DNA of 64,000 nt from Dromiciops gliroides (lineage: Eukaryota; Chordata; Mammalia; Microbiotheria; Microbiotheriidae): NCBI RefSeq assembly GCF_019393635.1, contig NC_057861.1, positions 303,263,468 to 303,327,467 of the forward strand, read 5' to 3'. Shown here piece after piece: positions 22,801 to 37,100 of the stretch; the stretch's first letter is position 1, and every line of letters begins with the position of its first letter. The notes under the pieces are model-generated. The model did no database searches. It was not told the origin of the DNA and worked only from the letters and a program-made list of their open reading frames with translations. A program made the translations under genes and the position numbers.

Positions 22801-25800
22801 GAGTCTTATGAAATTGAGCAGTGTAAGAGAACTAGATTAGGCTCACTGCATGCTTAAATCCCAGCAAATGGTTAGTGATCCCTACACTAACAACTTAAAA
22901 TTCAAATCAGTCAGCATTAGACACTGATTTAACATTACGTGTAGGCCTTTGAGCACTTCACCTGCCTTCCACACACCCCTACATATATACTTATTTATTC
23001 CACTGACAAGTAACAAGTAATTACAGAAGGCTTAAGTTGAAGTAGAAACCAGTTGACAGTTTGGTGTGGTTCAGAAGAAAGTCTCTAAGCAAATAAAGAA
23101 CAAGAAAATTATGACATTTTACGTATCACATTATTATGGAATATAATCTGCCAAACTCTGGGCATATAGTGTGACAAATCAAACAGATCTGAGCACTGAG
23201 TTCTTCTCAATTCTCCTCTTTTACTTGACATTGTACAATGTGCTACTTCCCTCATCACAGAATACAACGGTGTAAAACTCAGGATGCTGGAAAAGAACAC
23301 TAATGGCATAAAGCCAGCATGTTTAGACAGAGGCTCTACAAATGGGATCAATTCTGAACATTCTAAAAAGACACTGAGATAGTCTAGACACTAGAAGTAC
23401 AAAACTGCCAAATTAAATAGCTATAAAGTCTTTTAAAAAATAAAACAAATGAAAAAATGTACAACCACTATTAGATAACATTAAAATCCCCATAAGAATT
23501 TGAAACTATATCAAACAGCAAAAAATTGATTTGGACTACTGGAGCCTACATTGGAAAAAGAAACCAAAAGAAAAAAAAGCATAGTAATTGAGCACATGAA
23601 TATAAATTACTGGAAATTATTACTTCCAACTGTGAACAATTTTCACCTGCTAGTAATTAAAAAACAAAATTACAATAAAAAGTAATCAAGACCATTAGCT
23701 ATATAAAGACTGAGCAAATTTCTTCCTTTAGCAAATTAAAAAGTATTTAGCAAACACCTCCCAGAGTATATTTTAACTACAAATGTAGGCTTAGAATATA
23801 TTAGTCATTTTAAGGAAGTCACTCAGGATAGAAGCATCAAGATTTTTGGAAGCAACTGATAGACTGGAACCCTAAAATATGAAATAAAGTTTTACTCCAT
23901 TATTTTAACAATATGTTGGATTTATACTTCATCACATAGGCCTTAAAAAGCAAATTAAAATTATCCATTTTGCTTCAGAAAAAATCAATAACCAATATCG
24001 GTAAGGTATCATTGTTAATCAGAAATGAGATCTCTAATTCGAAATGAACATGTGAACTGGAAATCAATGCTTCTAATTCTCAAAAACCATTTCTATATAT
24101 TATAAGAATATTTAAAGGGAAAACAGGTCTATTTGTTGAAGGACATCAGAATTTCAAAATGAGGCAACTCCAATTATATGACCAAACAGGGACTCAAAGC
24201 AAGGGAATGAATTAGGTATGAGAAGAAGTATTTTATTTGGGGGATACTTCATAATCTATCAATCATTCAGTAAGCATTTATTAATCATCTACTATGTGCA
24301 GGCACTGTGTTTGGTACTAGGGATACAAAGACACAAATGAAACAGTTCCTGAGCAAAATAAGTTGATTATTTCGCTATGAAATATTAAAAGAATAAGTCT
24401 TCTGTTTGAGGTGATCATTTGAGTGTTTAAGAAATAACTTCTGACATCAAAACAAGATTTGTTTTGCAAAGGGATAGAATGTTCCCTTAAGAAGTGTGTA
24501 TGTGTGCACGCGCGCATTGCATTATTATTGCATTAATGTGCTGCTTCCCTCATCACAGAACACAGTAGAGTAAAACCAAGGCTGTTGAGAAAGAGGTAAC
24601 AACTAGTGGCATAAAACCAGTATGTTAGGAGCGAAGTTTTACAAATGGGACCAATTCTAAACATTTTAAAAAGACATTGAGATGTCTAATATATATATAT
24701 TCATATCACATATGATTATGTGTATATATTTATTCAAAAGACTTTACATTTGCACATCATTTAAGTTTTCAAAGTGCTTCCTCGTGAATAATCTCATTTG
24801 GTTCTCCCAACAATACTGTGTATTATTGTCATCTCAGGTTCACAAAGGCTACAGTGAGTGACTTGCCCACAGTCAAGGAGTCAGGATCTGGCAGCAGGAG
24901 CAGGGTCACAAACCAGGTCTTTTGATTCCCAGTCTAGCAGTCTTTCCACTGCACTTGGCTGACTCTCCAATTATGAACCAAGAAATAAGGAAACACAAAA
25001 AAAGAATTAAAATTGTCATTACTTTTCATGAACTTTGATGACTCTGTGAACTATAGGAATATCTCTTCCTTCAACTTTAAAAACAACTATTTCACCAGCT
25101 CTAATGGGATCTTCCCGGAAATTTGTTAAAAACAGAAGGTCTCCTCTATGAAATGCTGGCTCCATACTGCCACTAAAAAGAAACACAAAATAAACACAGG
25201 TTTTACATTATGCTATCAAAATGAACAACATTTCAATTTACACAAAATAATATAGACATGCCAATTTAGGTAGAAATTACTTTCAAACAAAGCCATGTAT
25301 AATCTATAAATCAATAATGCTACCAAGTACATGTTCCTGTTCATTAAAAGTTATAACTCTTTCCCTCCCCCTCCCCCAAAGTGATAATCCCAGTATAAAG
25401 TTAAACATAAAAAAGAATTCTCAAACTCGAGTATAGAAAAGATCATGGGTACTTCCTGCTATGATGAACTGAAGATAAGTCTTGCTTTAGATAGTAGCTC
25501 CTCCTTGATTCCTAGGAAGATAGAAGCCCTGTGGCAGATCAAGTTCAAGAATACATACTTCTGAATCTTTATGGTAGAGCCTCTCATTTTCAGCTTTAAT
25601 AACTCAGTCTTTTTCCGGCTGATTCTATTTCATTTAGAATCAGAATGTTTTAATTGGATGGGAGTATTCCCTCCATTTAACTGATGAGAAAGTAGACCCC
25701 AATAAATTAATGAACATTAAATATCTACTATGTGCCAGGCATTATATTAGATGATGGGGTTACAGAGACCAAAAATGAGAACAGTTCTTCCCCCTCAGAG

Positions 25801-28800
25801 AGCCCAGAGACTTATTCAAGGTCAAATAGTGGCAGAGCTGAAACTAGAACCCAACTTGCCTGACTCCCAATTCTAGAATTCTTGCTAACACCAAGCCCAA
25901 AAGGGCCAGATTTTCTAATTTTGAAAGTGAAAGTTAAATCTACTATGTGACACTCTCTATTAAATCCCAGTGTTGGTTGGGTTAGAATAACTCATCAAAT
26001 TTCTTGATCCTTTCCTATTCCTGGTATCCTCCTTCCCAAAACTACCTTGCATATATTTAATATGTATTCTATATATACTTATTTGTGTACATATTGTCTC
26101 CCCTCAGTGGAATGTAAGCTTCTTGAGGACAGGTCCTGTTTCATTTTTTTCTGTGTATTCTCACCACCTAGCACAATGCCTAGAACATAGTACGTGCTTA
26201 AAAAATGCTTGCTGACTGGCTGGACTGAAGTAGAACAGGTACTGGGTGGGGAGGGTGGGGGGAAGGGGAGCAATATAGGGTAGAATTCTAAAGGAAGGCT
26301 GTGATTCTGTAGCAGAGATGCCCAGGTGGTGACAATGAAAACTGATTTATGCAACAGCAAACTCTTCTGTTTTGAGGACTGCCAAAGCCTCTTTTTTATT
26401 ATGCCTTACTCCTCTCTCTAGCACATTCCCTTCAAATATTTATTGGCCATATAATGAATGCAAACTCCCTCTCATTAAAGAATTTATAATCTAGCTGGGA
26501 GATAGACATAACAAGACAGCATTATAGTGCACTGTATTATTAAAATGACAAATGGGTTACAAGGACAGTGAGTACAATTGACAGTCAAAAGGGGGAGGCA
26601 TCAGGGCAGGAGATGACACCTGAGCCAGGTCCTGATGAATAGGTAGCTGGCTACCAGACAACAACTCACACTTTTATGTTCTAATACTAACAAAGTGTGT
26701 TCCTCACAATAAACCAGTGTAAATATTATTCTAATTTTGCAGAAGTGGAAATGGAGGCTCAGAAAGTTTAAGTGACTTACCAAAGGTCATATAGTAGTTA
26801 CTAAATGGCAGAATTAGAACTCAAACCAGGTCAGAAACAAAGAGACCATGCCAAGTCAAGTTAGGAAACAGAGGAAACAAAGTCACAAAGGTAAAAATGA
26901 ACAAGATTCTCCTGGGAGGCTGTGAGTAATTGGTAGAAATAAGCCATTTGTGAAGGGGAACAAAAGGAAAAAAGGCTGGAAAAAAATCTACCTAAGTTGG
27001 AATAGTAGGTAGCTTTGATCACCACTCTATTCAGTTTGTACTTTTAAGCCATGAGTTAAGTTTTTTTAAAGCAGAATTCCCTGCCTGACTCACTTAGGAA
27101 GAGGGAAGGGAATAGGATCAGCACACGGAAACCCAGTAAAAACTGAGCAATCACTAGGTATCCCTCACAAATCATTTTTCTTAAATAATAATAGAAATGC
27201 TCACTGCAGCAATATTTCCATATTTAAAAATGTGAAATGTCTAAAGTTAACTAAGCTAGTGAAAGGTCAAATTATAAAGGCCTCAGAAAACAGTTCCTCC
27301 TAAAAATTTTTTAAATTGAAATTATGGTTTCTTTTAGAATATTTTATTAGTTGTTCTTACACTGCTACACAGGCTTTCCTGGTTAAAAAAAATCCAAATT
27401 TTAAAAACTTTAGATTTAAAGTGTCTATGTAACCTTATCTACCACATGAGACTATTACTATTCTTATACCATGCAGACAAACTTTCTGTACAACTTCCCT
27501 TTACAAATGTTAGATGCATTTTTGTCTCATGGCTCTGCCATTTTCACAAGAAACAGAAGTAGGCCCAAATTACTGATTAACTGTCAACTTCTCTCATTTT
27601 TCACCAAGTACTAAGTGATAGATACTGAATTCAATAAGTTTTAAGTTTTTTCCTTTTCTTCCCAAGACAGTTTTTTGAAAATCAGTTCTTTCTGTACCTG
27701 CTGGACACTGTGTAGGAAAATAAGTTCAGAAACCACAGTAACTTTCCTGTGTTTGACTTTATTGTCGGTTTCTTCTGTTTAAGTTTGTCTTCTCAAAATG
27801 TCAAAAAAAAAAAAGCATATACAGCTCCAAAACCAAGAATATTAAAAGAGAATTCAATGAGGAAATTAGTAACTATCATTTGAATACTTCAATCTGAATA
27901 TTTTAAAATGTGACAAATCTAATTTCATTAGAAAATCAAGTTATATATATAACAAGTTATGTAACACGGTTGGTGTGAGAAAAGTGCTTTCTGAATCTTA
28001 AAAGTATTTGTGAGTAATTATTAATTACTACATGTTTATACTGCTAAACTAGCAAAGTGACTTTAGAACACTATGATACAATTTTTAAAAAGAAATAGTT
28101 ATATCTCATTTACCCCCAAAACTTCAGGAGTTTCTTCCATTCTTCCCTTTCTCACTTGAGTGGACATCAGAAGACCTGAGTTCTAGTTTTGACCTTGCTT
28201 CTCTAAGTACCCATGTAACCTTGGGCAAGTCACTAGGCCTGTTTCTTTATTTGTAAAATGATAGCATAGATCTGGGGCGGGCAAATGATGGCCTATGGGT
28301 CAGCAGATCAAATTCTGCCTCTGCCAGTTTTGTATATGGTTTGGAGGGCTGGACTTATTCCTGGTCTAGATGATCCACAATTCCCTTCCAACTCTTAATC
28401 TAAGATTCTTTTCATGATCTCACAATTCCCATAACTTTTTCATTTCCAGAGAGATGTGCCCTCAATGGCTGCCAAAAGTCAGAATAAGCTTGCTCACAAA
28501 GCCTAAGATAAAGCAACAGCATTACTAGCGTATTTGGAATGGGGATATTACAACAATTCTTGGTTGTGAAACATGGTGATATATGATTTCCTTTAATATC
28601 AATGATTACTGAACTTTTTATCATGTATGAATTTATGGTTAGATGAACACAGTCCAATGTTAAATTAGCAAAGCTTTTTAATACACAGAATACTTATAAA
28701 AAACATCAAAAAAGCTATAGAAGAAAAGTATATTTGTGTATGAAATTTGAAAGAATGCTATTGAAATGTATTCTCTTAAGGCAGAGGAAATTCAGTTGGA

Positions 28801-31800
28801 AACATCAGAACTTTTTTAAAAGTCCATATTTTTTTTTTTTAATTTGAATGTGAGGGGAAGCTTGGTGGCACAGTGGATAAAGTACTGGTCCTAGATTTAG
28901 GAGGACCTGAGTTCAAATCCGGCCTCAGACACTTGGCACGTACTAGCTGTGTGACCCTGGGCAAGTCACTTAACCCTCACTACCCTGCAAAAAAAACCCC
29001 AAAAACCAAAACAAAAAACTGTTGCCTTATTTACTGTGTAAAAACATCACCAGTTCAAAACAAAGTATTACCCGGTTTTCAATTTTTATATGAATTTAAT
29101 GAACACCATAAATGTTTTAAAGACAATTTCCATATACAAAACAGAACAGAAAGAGGGTTATAAGTGAAACCAAGAATCTCTATTTCATACAGCCTGCTTT
29201 TAAATATATAACAAATTCAATGTTATTTTCAAAAGCTGTTGTGCCTATTTATATTTCTTTTTGACCTTCTTTCTCTTTACATCTGTGTATTATTAATAAA
29301 GACTTTAAAGCATTGTAAGATCACCATTAACACATGTCTACCCTTAACTACAAAACTTTTCACTGAAAGCTAGATAGGAAAACATGAAATATTTTCCAAA
29401 TAGGTTCCAAAAAGTACTATTGAAAAGGACTTTGTTTCATTCAATTAGTTACAAAATTCATAAAGTTGATATAATTTGGAAAACTTTTTATTCAAGCACT
29501 TATGTTTAGACTACCATAAAACACAAAAGCATTAATAATATTAATGTGACAATGAGTAAAGAAATTATTGTGGAAGACATACCTCAAAACCACCACAATT
29601 GGGCTTTCGCTCCCAGTGACAACTATCAAGCCTTTCCATATCATCAGAGCAGAAGATACAATCATGGCAAAGTTTAAAACCTGGTAATACAGCTGTGGAA
29701 AAAAAATAAAAACAAAAAGAATTCTGAGGAGTTTTCTAAATAAAGCAGAAGAGACATATATGCTTATAATGAACTAGTTCTGAATATACATTTAAAAATA
29801 AGCTGAACAACTTCTCCAAAGGGATTTCCTTGGCCCAAGAACTGGGCTCAGAGAGACAAGGGGATCTGGAAGTGGATTACTAAGTAGATGTCACTAAGTG
29901 AAGAATCCTCACCCCTTTACCTCACAAGGTCTTCCAAGGTCTTCAAAGTCTCCCATTATGTTTTAGGGAAACAGAAGCACTTAGAGCACATCTTACTCAT
30001 TTTCTCCTCCTCTGGTTCAATCTTAGAGGAAAAGATCTATTTCAATCTGTGTCAAAGCTCCCTCCTCTTCTCTATGCCCTTGATCTCTGGTCTCCTTCAG
30101 GACCATGCACTCATTTTCAAACATCTCCCTGTTTACAGGCTACTTGCTCTAGAAACATACTCAGATTTACTCCATCCTTAAAAACCTTTACTTGACCCTT
30201 CCATTCCCTCAAGCTGTTACCCACCCATTTCCCATCGAATCTCTAGAAGGGCATCTACACTTGTTGCCTACACTTCCACATGATCCACTTATTCTTCAAA
30301 GTCTTTTGACTTGTCTTTCAATACCACCACTTCAAAGGTTACCAATGAGTTGACTGCTGAAGGTGATAGCTTGTTCTCTAGTCCTCATGTCACTTGAATC
30401 CTCTGTAGATTTTTTTGGAAGGTGGGAGCCTAGGTCTCCCATTTTCTCCCAACCTGGTCATGCTGCGGCTATTCACAAGCCTGAGCTCCCTACTGATCAG
30501 CTTGTTAACTTTCACCAATTCCATTCTGACCTGGCCTAGTGCACCCCTGCTTGGGCACCCTCGCTGATCCTGCTTCTGGGGCTCACCATACTGGTGTCAC
30601 ACTCAGTGCACACATCTGATTGGTTCAGCCCACTGCAATGTTGGCCATCTCCTTCCTCCAGGACATTCTTTCTTACTTGTCTGAAAACTCCTTTCAATCT
30701 CTCCTCTCTCTAAAGTGACACAATGCAGAGAACCCTGGGCCTGGAGTTAGGAAGACTTGAGTTCAAATCTGGCCTAAGACACTTATCAGACCCCTGAGCA
30801 AGTCACTTAACCTGCTTTTCTCGGTTTTCTCAATTGTAAAATGGGGGTAATAATAGCACCTACCTTCCAGGGTGATTGTGAGGCTCAAATGAGAAATTTA
30901 TAAAAAGTGCCTAGCACAGTGCCTGGCACTTAGTAGGTCCTATATAAATTATTATTCCTTCCCTTCCCTTCTCTTTCTTTCTTCTCTTCCATGGTGATCT
31001 CCTCAGTTCTCACCTATATGTCCAGCCCTAATCTTTCTTCTTAACCCCTTACTTGCATCATCAGTTGCCTTCTGGCCATCTCATTCTTAATGTCCCATCA
31101 GCACCTTACAAAATGGAACTTATATTCTGCTCCTCCCCCAAACTTTTGTGTTTTTGTTCAGGATACCACTATCCTCCTACCCAGATCTGTAATCCTGCAA
31201 TTACCTAAGACTCTTCCCTTTCCCTCATCCCCCTATAGCTAATGAGTTGCTAAGTCTACCTCTACAATCCCAGCTCAGGATAGCATAAGTACTTCCCTGA
31301 ACTATTTTAATAGCCTCCAGATTAGTTCCCTTCTAGTGTCTTACTAAATTACTAAAACTTATTAATATGTCTCTAATGTATTCTCTAAACACCTGACAAA
31401 TTAACTTATTAAGACATAGGTCTGACCTAGCTATGCCTTAAGTCTTGACTCCTCTTCAGCGATTCCCTCTTTTTTTGGGGTGTGGGGGGGAGAGTCAATG
31501 AGGGTTAAGTGACTTGCCCAGGGTCATGCAGCTAGTAAGTGTCAAGTGTCTGAGGCCGAATTTGAACTCAGGTCCTCCTGAATCCAGGGCCGGTGCTTTA
31601 TCCACTGCGCCACCTAGCTACTCCAATGATTCCCTCTTGATACAAGAATACAATACAAATTTGGGGCTTTTAAGGCCTCCAGTTATTGATCTGATCTACC
31701 TATCTAGACTTATTTCATATTATTCCCTTTCTCAGACTTCGGGGGTAGGGGGAAGAGAGAGTGGGAGGAAGAGGAATAAGACAATAAATAAAATATATTG

Positions 31801-34057
31801 TTACTATATGTCAGGCACTGTGCTAAGCACTTTACATATATTATTTCATTTTATTTTCACAACAATCCTTCAGGGTAGGTTATGGTATTCTTCCCACCTT
31901 ACAGTTGAGGAAACTAAAGCACAGAGGTATTAAGTGAGTGGCCCAGAACACAAGTGAAAAATGACTAAACAACAACACTCTGTTCAGACCTTTCTTGTGC
32001 ATTTATAATAGTATAATTTGTCCAGGGTCTCATAGCTGGTGAGTGTCTAAAGTGGGATTTAAATGCTATCTACTATATAACCAACCTGGCCACACTGGAT
32101 TATTAGCTATTTCCTAAACTCAACATTTCATCTTCCCAAACACACATCCCCAAATCAGAATGTTCTCCCTTCCTTATTTCAGTCTCTTAAAATCTTTATC
32201 GTTCAAATTCATGTCTGCTCCTCCCCCACCCCCACCCCCACCTGTTAGTTTCCTTCCCTCTCCTCAAATTACTTTGGATCAACTAATCTGTGTAAAGGTG
32301 GATCATCTGTGTCAATGTTCTTCCTAACCATAGAATATAGGCTTCTCAAAGATGAGCTGTTTTAGTTTTCTTTTCTTTGTATCAAGGGCTAGACCTAAAA
32401 GTTCTGAGAAATAACATCAGAAGAATTCCAGTATTAAAAGATGGGTTTCTTGGGGCAGCTAGGTGGCGCAGTGGATAGAGAACCGGCCCTGGATTCAGGA
32501 GGACCTGAGTTCAAATCCGACCTCAGACCCTTGACACTTACTAGCTGTGTGACCCTGGGCAAGTCACTTGACCCCAACTGCCTCACTTTTAAAAAAAAAA
32601 AAAAGATGGGTTTCTGCATCAAGGAATGGCTTGGGAGCCACACAAAGCACTTTGCAGTTTCCCAAATGTGATCTTCCCTGCTTTCCTCCTAGTTAATTCT
32701 GGGCCCAGCTCAATGTCCATGTGGAATTTATAATAAGATTACTATAATTTTCAAATCTTTATGATTTTTTGTAAGGGTTGGCATAGGAGAGAAAAGACAT
32801 TCCTTATAAAATCCAAATTTGAATCTCCACACAACATTCTACTCTTGACTGTCACAATCAATAGGGTTTGACTTGGTTTAAAAAAAAGCAACACTTTAAT
32901 AACTGGAGAAAAAAATGCTTAATTAAATATGAACACCAGCGTCATCTTTGCCCTTTCTCCTAGCATATGATTATCTCACAAATTAAAATTAAAAGAGTAT
33001 CCAAATAAAGAAAATAGTATGTACTTTTGTTTCCTCAAATGTACTGTATATAAAGCTCTGTTCTAAACTTTGCTTTTCATTAATTTAGACTTAATTCATT
33101 TAAATGTTCCCCATAATTGATTATAGGAAGGATATAGGTCACAGAATTTGAGAACTGAAAAAGGACCTTAAAGGTCACCCCTCAATTTATATATGAGGAA
33201 ATAGAGACTCAGAGAGAGAGAGATTATGGAGCTTGCCAGAGGTCCCACAACTAAGCAGCAGCAGAACAAGGATTAGAATTCAGGTCACCTGACTCCTAAT
33301 GCAATGGTCTTTACACTATGCTTGCAACATAAATATGAAATTTGTTTTACTTAAGACTATTTGCAGAAAACAGTTCTTTCAGGACAAGCAAAGCCAAAGA
33401 ATTTTAAAATATAGGGTAAAAATGAAAGGTACACTGTGATGATCTGACATGGCTCTTTCCTTTTAAAGCATTTATGAATCATAATTCCTATCCTAATAAT
33501 AATAACGATCATTTTAGCCTTGGATAAAATGATTTCATTTCGTTTGCAGAATAACTTAGATCATGACATGCTTGTAATTAGTGTATTTCTGCTTAGGGCT
33601 ATGATACCTCCATAAATGTAGAGAATCACAGTATTTTAAATACACTAAAGCTTCTAAATAATAATGCCCTTGGGAATGGAGAGGAATAACATGTTATGGG
33701 TTACCCCATATTATAACGAGGCCAATATTCAATAACTAAGCCCCTTTGAATAACCTACAAGCTGGACCCAAACTCTATACTGAAAAGTGCTATAAAGTCC
33801 AAAGAAGTTAACTTTCTCAAAATCACTTAACTATGAGATGTGAGGCAAGACAGTTTTTTGGGACCCAAGTTTCCTTAGTTACTTAAAAATAAAGGGTGGG
33901 GGCAGCTAGATGGCGCAGTGGATAGAGCACCGGCCCTGAAGTCAGGAGTACCTGAGTTCAAATCCGGCCTCAAACACTTAACACTTACTAGCTGTGTGAC
34001 CCTGGGCAAGTCACTTAACCCCAATTGCCTCACTAAAAAATAAATAAATAAATAAAT

Positions 34058-34103
<46 letters not shown>

Positions 34104-37100
34104 ACTTTAATTTAACAAACAAAATTATTCAATTGAACAAACATTAGGTGCCCACTATGTGTAAGGCACTGCATTAGGCACTAGGGATATTTCAATTGGC
34201 TTACACATCTCCACATCTTTTTTACCCTTTTTTACTCCTCACTACTTCCTTCCCTTTTCAATCCCCCTCCCCACAAGTTTCCCATAAAAGGTGCAATAAA
34301 TGTGCTGTAAGCCTTTTTATAGGGAATGGGATCTTAACCTGGCACATATGAAGTTTAAAAAATATATATTTTGATAACTATTTCTAGTGCAACTGATTTC
34401 CTTTGTAGTTCTATGTTTTATTTTACACATTTGAAAACATTGAGAAGGGATCCCTGGGCTTCACCAGACTGCCAAAGAGGTCTATGACCCTAGAAAGGTG
34501 AAAAACCCTTGCTCAAGGCATTTTAATATTTCTTAAGTACCAGTACAGTACTTGAACTGCCCTTCCATATATAATCCCTGAGCTAGGACTGGCCTACCTC
34601 CTTTTCTAAGATATCTTTTACTGTGCTTATTGATTCCAAAGGATCACTGGCTATCTATTACAGCCCATTTATGCCCAATGAATATTTTTCTACTAACCTT
34701 TAAGCAGCCTACAATTCTGATTTTTTCAGTGTAATGTGTTCCATAAATCAGTCATATGTTATCATTGTAAAAATACTTGGTGTTAAAATGATGGTTTTTT
34801 GTTTAATCAGTGAAAGCACTGAGCAATTTTCTAAATGCAATCCTGCCTACTTTATTCTTCTTATTCAATTTTGGGCCTAGCTCACTATCCAAGATACATG
34901 CAATAATGAATCAATTCTATTAGCTGACCATCCAAATGCCTAGATCAAAGGCATTTTTCAACCATATGGCTTTGCCTAGTTGTACTATTAAGATCCCCTT
35001 TGCTCATTCTAGATTCCAGCCAACCCAAACATACTACTTCTCCTTTCCTTAACCCGTCCTGCCCTTTTCTGCCTTTGTACATGATACCCCAGCCAGGGAA
35101 TGGTTTACTTCCAAATCTCTGTCAAAATCCTTCTCTTCCTTCAAATTCAAGTAATCTACTCCATGAAGCCTTCCCTGATGCCCCCCTCAACTACAAGTGT
35201 CCTTTTGCCTTCCTAAATTCCTCGTAGTACTGTTTAGGGAGCAGCTAGGTGGTGCAGTGGATAGAGTGCTTGCACTGAAGTCAGGAAGACTCGTTTTCCT
35301 GAATTCAAATCTGGTTGTTAGATACCTACTAGCTGTATGACACTGGACAAATCACTTAACCCTGTTTGCCTCAATTCCTCACCTGTACAATGAGCTGAGC
35401 AAACCAAACACTCCAGTATCTTTGCCAAGAAAACACCAAAAAGGGTCACGAAAAGTCAAACAAAACTGAAAAACTAAATAACAACACTCTGTTTAGACCT
35501 TTCCTATGCATTTATAATGGTATAATTTGCACCATACATCCGAATTAATGAATGAAAGGACCTATCTGCATCTGTCGGGATCCACCACCATTAAGGGCAC
35601 ACTCCCTGCTTGCTTCTGGACTGCTCACACCACGTGGAAGAGATAAGTCAACCCTATTCCTTCCAGGAATAAGGAAGACCACCAAGCTGTACCATCTGCT
35701 CTGCCAATGTCTCCAAGTCCTCTGTGCCTTATCATCTGCCTTGCTTCTATGCCGTGCAATTCCTCAGCATCATGATCCAACATACTTTTGTAATCCTAAA
35801 TACCCTTGGCCTTACCACCTGCCCCTCCACAGCACTCTGAAGGCTTTTGGACCTCTCTATCTGCCCTGCAGCCCACAGTCCTTTCATGTGTTTTGTCTTT
35901 GAATGAATGAATCCTCTGGGAAGAATTGTCTTACTTTTTCTATATGTATCCTTAGAGCTTGGCACAGTGCTTGGCCCACAGTTTAGTCAATATGTTTTCA
36001 CTCATTTTATTTGTGTAGTTATTTATCTAGTCTTACCTACTAGAATACAAGTTCCCTGGGAACTGTTGATGAATGGAATATAATTACTTGAACGTATGAC
36101 CAGAAAAGGAGGTGGCCTGGTGAGGTAATGAGAATGAGAGACAACAGATGGCTAGCTCCAAAGGAAGACATACTGTGAGTTGGTCGACAGATCCTCTGAA
36201 AAATTTGTGGAAAAACATGGACAAGTATGACAAGAGAGATGAGGAGGCATAGATGGATTGCCATCTGCCCTAGTGGAGGGTCTACAGATGGACTGCCAGC
36301 TGTGGTGGTGGAGGGATACCCATCCTTTCCATAGATAAGGAGATTTAATTGGAAAATGCTTCAGGGCACTTTTAAATGAAGTTTGCTATTTCTGAGGTAA
36401 ATTTTCTAAATCCTTTGTGCCCATACTAATTTAATTAAACAACATTTAATGCAACAAACATTTATCAGATGTCTTCTAAGATGGTCACTTGCAAGACACT
36501 GTGCTAAGCAATGGAAATACAAAAACAAAAACGGAACAGTCCCTGCCCTCAAGGAACTTACATTCTACTGGGGGGAAAATAGGTATGCAAGTCAAGAAAT
36601 ACAAAGTCAAGAGGAAGGAGGCTAATAACTGGAAAAGAGGGAGAGAAAAATTAGGAAAAGCCAAAGGTAGGAAGTGACACCTGAGTGATACTTGCAAAGC
36701 CATAGATTCTATGAGGCAGAGGTAAGGAAAGAAATTCACTGCTTCAAAGTCATGGAAGGAGAAGATGGAATGCCATGTATGGGGAGCAACTACAAAGCCA
36801 ATTTGACTGGAGTGGACACTACTTGAGGAGAAAATAATATGAAATAAGACTAGAAATGTAGGTGGTAGTCATATTGTCTACAGTTTTAAATACCAGGCCA
36901 AAGTTTGTTTATTTTATCCAAGACACAACAAGAAGCCACTGGAAATTTTTAAGCAAGGCAATGACATGTTTAGATCTGTGTTTTAGGCCTATCAATTTGG
37001 CAGCTGTGTAGAGGATAGCTTGGAAGCAAATTCTTATTTTTAGCCTCTTATTTGGCAAAAGCATCATGTAAAGAATTTATTTTTTCCCTGATTTTTTCTT

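Larger units (their letters stand above)
22066..25022 (-). other. SEC11C intron 3 (3.0 kb)
   Basis: It contains a MIR at 22310-22480, a poly-G run at about 22552-22565, a TG/TA microsatellite at 22729-22800, an L2 3' end at 24250-24350 and a MIR at 24760-24975. The text around 24540-24670 resembles 23240-23380: both contain CTCATCACAGAA.ACA, GGCATAAA.CCAG and CAAATGGGA. This suggests an old local duplication. The rest is unrecognised. Confidence 0.85.
25173..29582 (-). other. SEC11C intron 2 (4.4 kb)
   Basis: It contains only old scraps. These are MIR/L2-like material at 25630-25890, an L2 3' end at 26060-26225, reverse L2/MIR at 26410-26830, a MIR split by a hAT-like fragment at 28150-28410, and one SINE at 28850-29020. 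I see nothing recognisable in about 26850-28140 or 29020-29580. Confidence 0.9.
29985..32395 (+). repeat. L2 LINE block with later insertions
   Basis: Plus-strand L2 words recur across the block: ATTTTAATAGCCTCCAG near 31310, ATATAGGCTTCTCAAAG near 32335, and other C/T-rich L2 coding text. A MIR (30715-30955), a SINE (31472-31627) and MIR pieces (31795-32090) interrupt it. It may combine more than one L2 copy. Confidence 0.65.
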
